Source: Paenibacillus profundus
Lineage (GTDB): Bacteria > Bacillota > Bacilli > Paenibacillales > Paenibacillaceae
Direction of reading: 5' to 3'
Length of the DNA stretch: 32,478 bases
Assembly (NCBI RefSeq): GCF_021369635.1
Contig: NZ_JAJNBZ010000014.1
Location: 1-32,478 of the forward strand
The notes under the pieces were generated by a model. The model had not been told where the DNA came from, did no database searches, and saw only the letters and a program-made list of their open reading frames with translations. Shown here in pieces: positions 32,401 to 32,478 of the stretch (positions within the stretch are counted from its first letter, which is position 1; each line of letters starts with the position of its first letter). Both the position numbers and the translations under genes were made by a program.

Positions 32401-32478
32401 CTGAATCATGGGGAGAGTGAACAAAAGAACGCTTTGACGACTCTTGTCTGCTCAATCTGAACCACTGGGAGAGTGAAC
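32401..32478. repeat. Pair of imperfect 22-bp direct repeats at the window edge
   Basis: CTGAATCATGGGGAGAGTGAAC (22 nt in total, 32401-32422) recurs at 32457-32478 with three differences in its middle and an identical 12-nt GGGAGAGTGAAC end. The 34-nt spacer is unrelated. The second copy ends exactly at the window border, so further copies cannot be judged. Confidence 0.5.

Overview
The window looks like low-to-mid GC Bacillota DNA, most likely from a Paenibacillus. The basis is gene content (YkvI-type carrier, YhaO/YhaN pair, DUF3888, DUF6220 and DUF4183-like proteins, a YknXYZ-like ABC efflux set), AGGAGG-type ribosome binding sites, several TTG starts, sigma-A style promoters and U-tailed hairpin terminators. 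The genus is an inference from gene families; I could not run a search. There is no ribosomal RNA operon, intact insertion sequence or prophage.

Left part (1-5.8 kb) is an accessory, decaying region. It holds an SDR dehydrogenase remnant, a fold-rich unexplained stretch, a two-gene operon (CPBP membrane protease plus TetR repressor) with a perfect 36-bp palindromic operator at its promoter, a DUF6220 membrane protein, an NCS2 permease pseudogene broken by two single-base losses, a truncated tetR, an intact secreted DUF3888 protein and a frameshifted DUF4183-like pseudogene next to tRNA-Leu(CAG).

The middle (5.8-19.6 kb) is mostly intact housekeeping-type genes: an AhpD-like protein, two small conserved-looking unknowns, a lipoprotein, DedA, a YkvI-like carrier, the SbcD/SbcC-like pair YhaO/YhaN (stop and start overlap), a GT4 glycosyltransferase, a membrane diguanylate cyclase with a GGEEL motif, and an ABC-2 exporter pair.

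The right part (20-32.5 kb) has two RsmF-like rRNA m5C methyltransferase paralogs on opposite strands, the second leading an operon with an RsuA-type pseudouridine synthase and a Cof-type HAD phosphatase. An ABC/membrane-fusion efflux operon follows (ATPase, FtsX-like permease, adaptor), then an MFS exporter with its co-transcribed winged-helix regulator and a nested inverted-repeat operator. The last ~490 bp is gene-poor and ends in a pair of imperfect 22-bp direct repeats spaced by 34 nt.

No strikingly new multi-gene system is evident. The best leads are the two repressor-operator circuits, the structured stretch near 0.5-0.7 kb, the dispersed TGTTCAAAAAG repeat family, a 17-nt motif shared upstream of both ABC operons, and the CRISPR-like repeat pair at the right edge.
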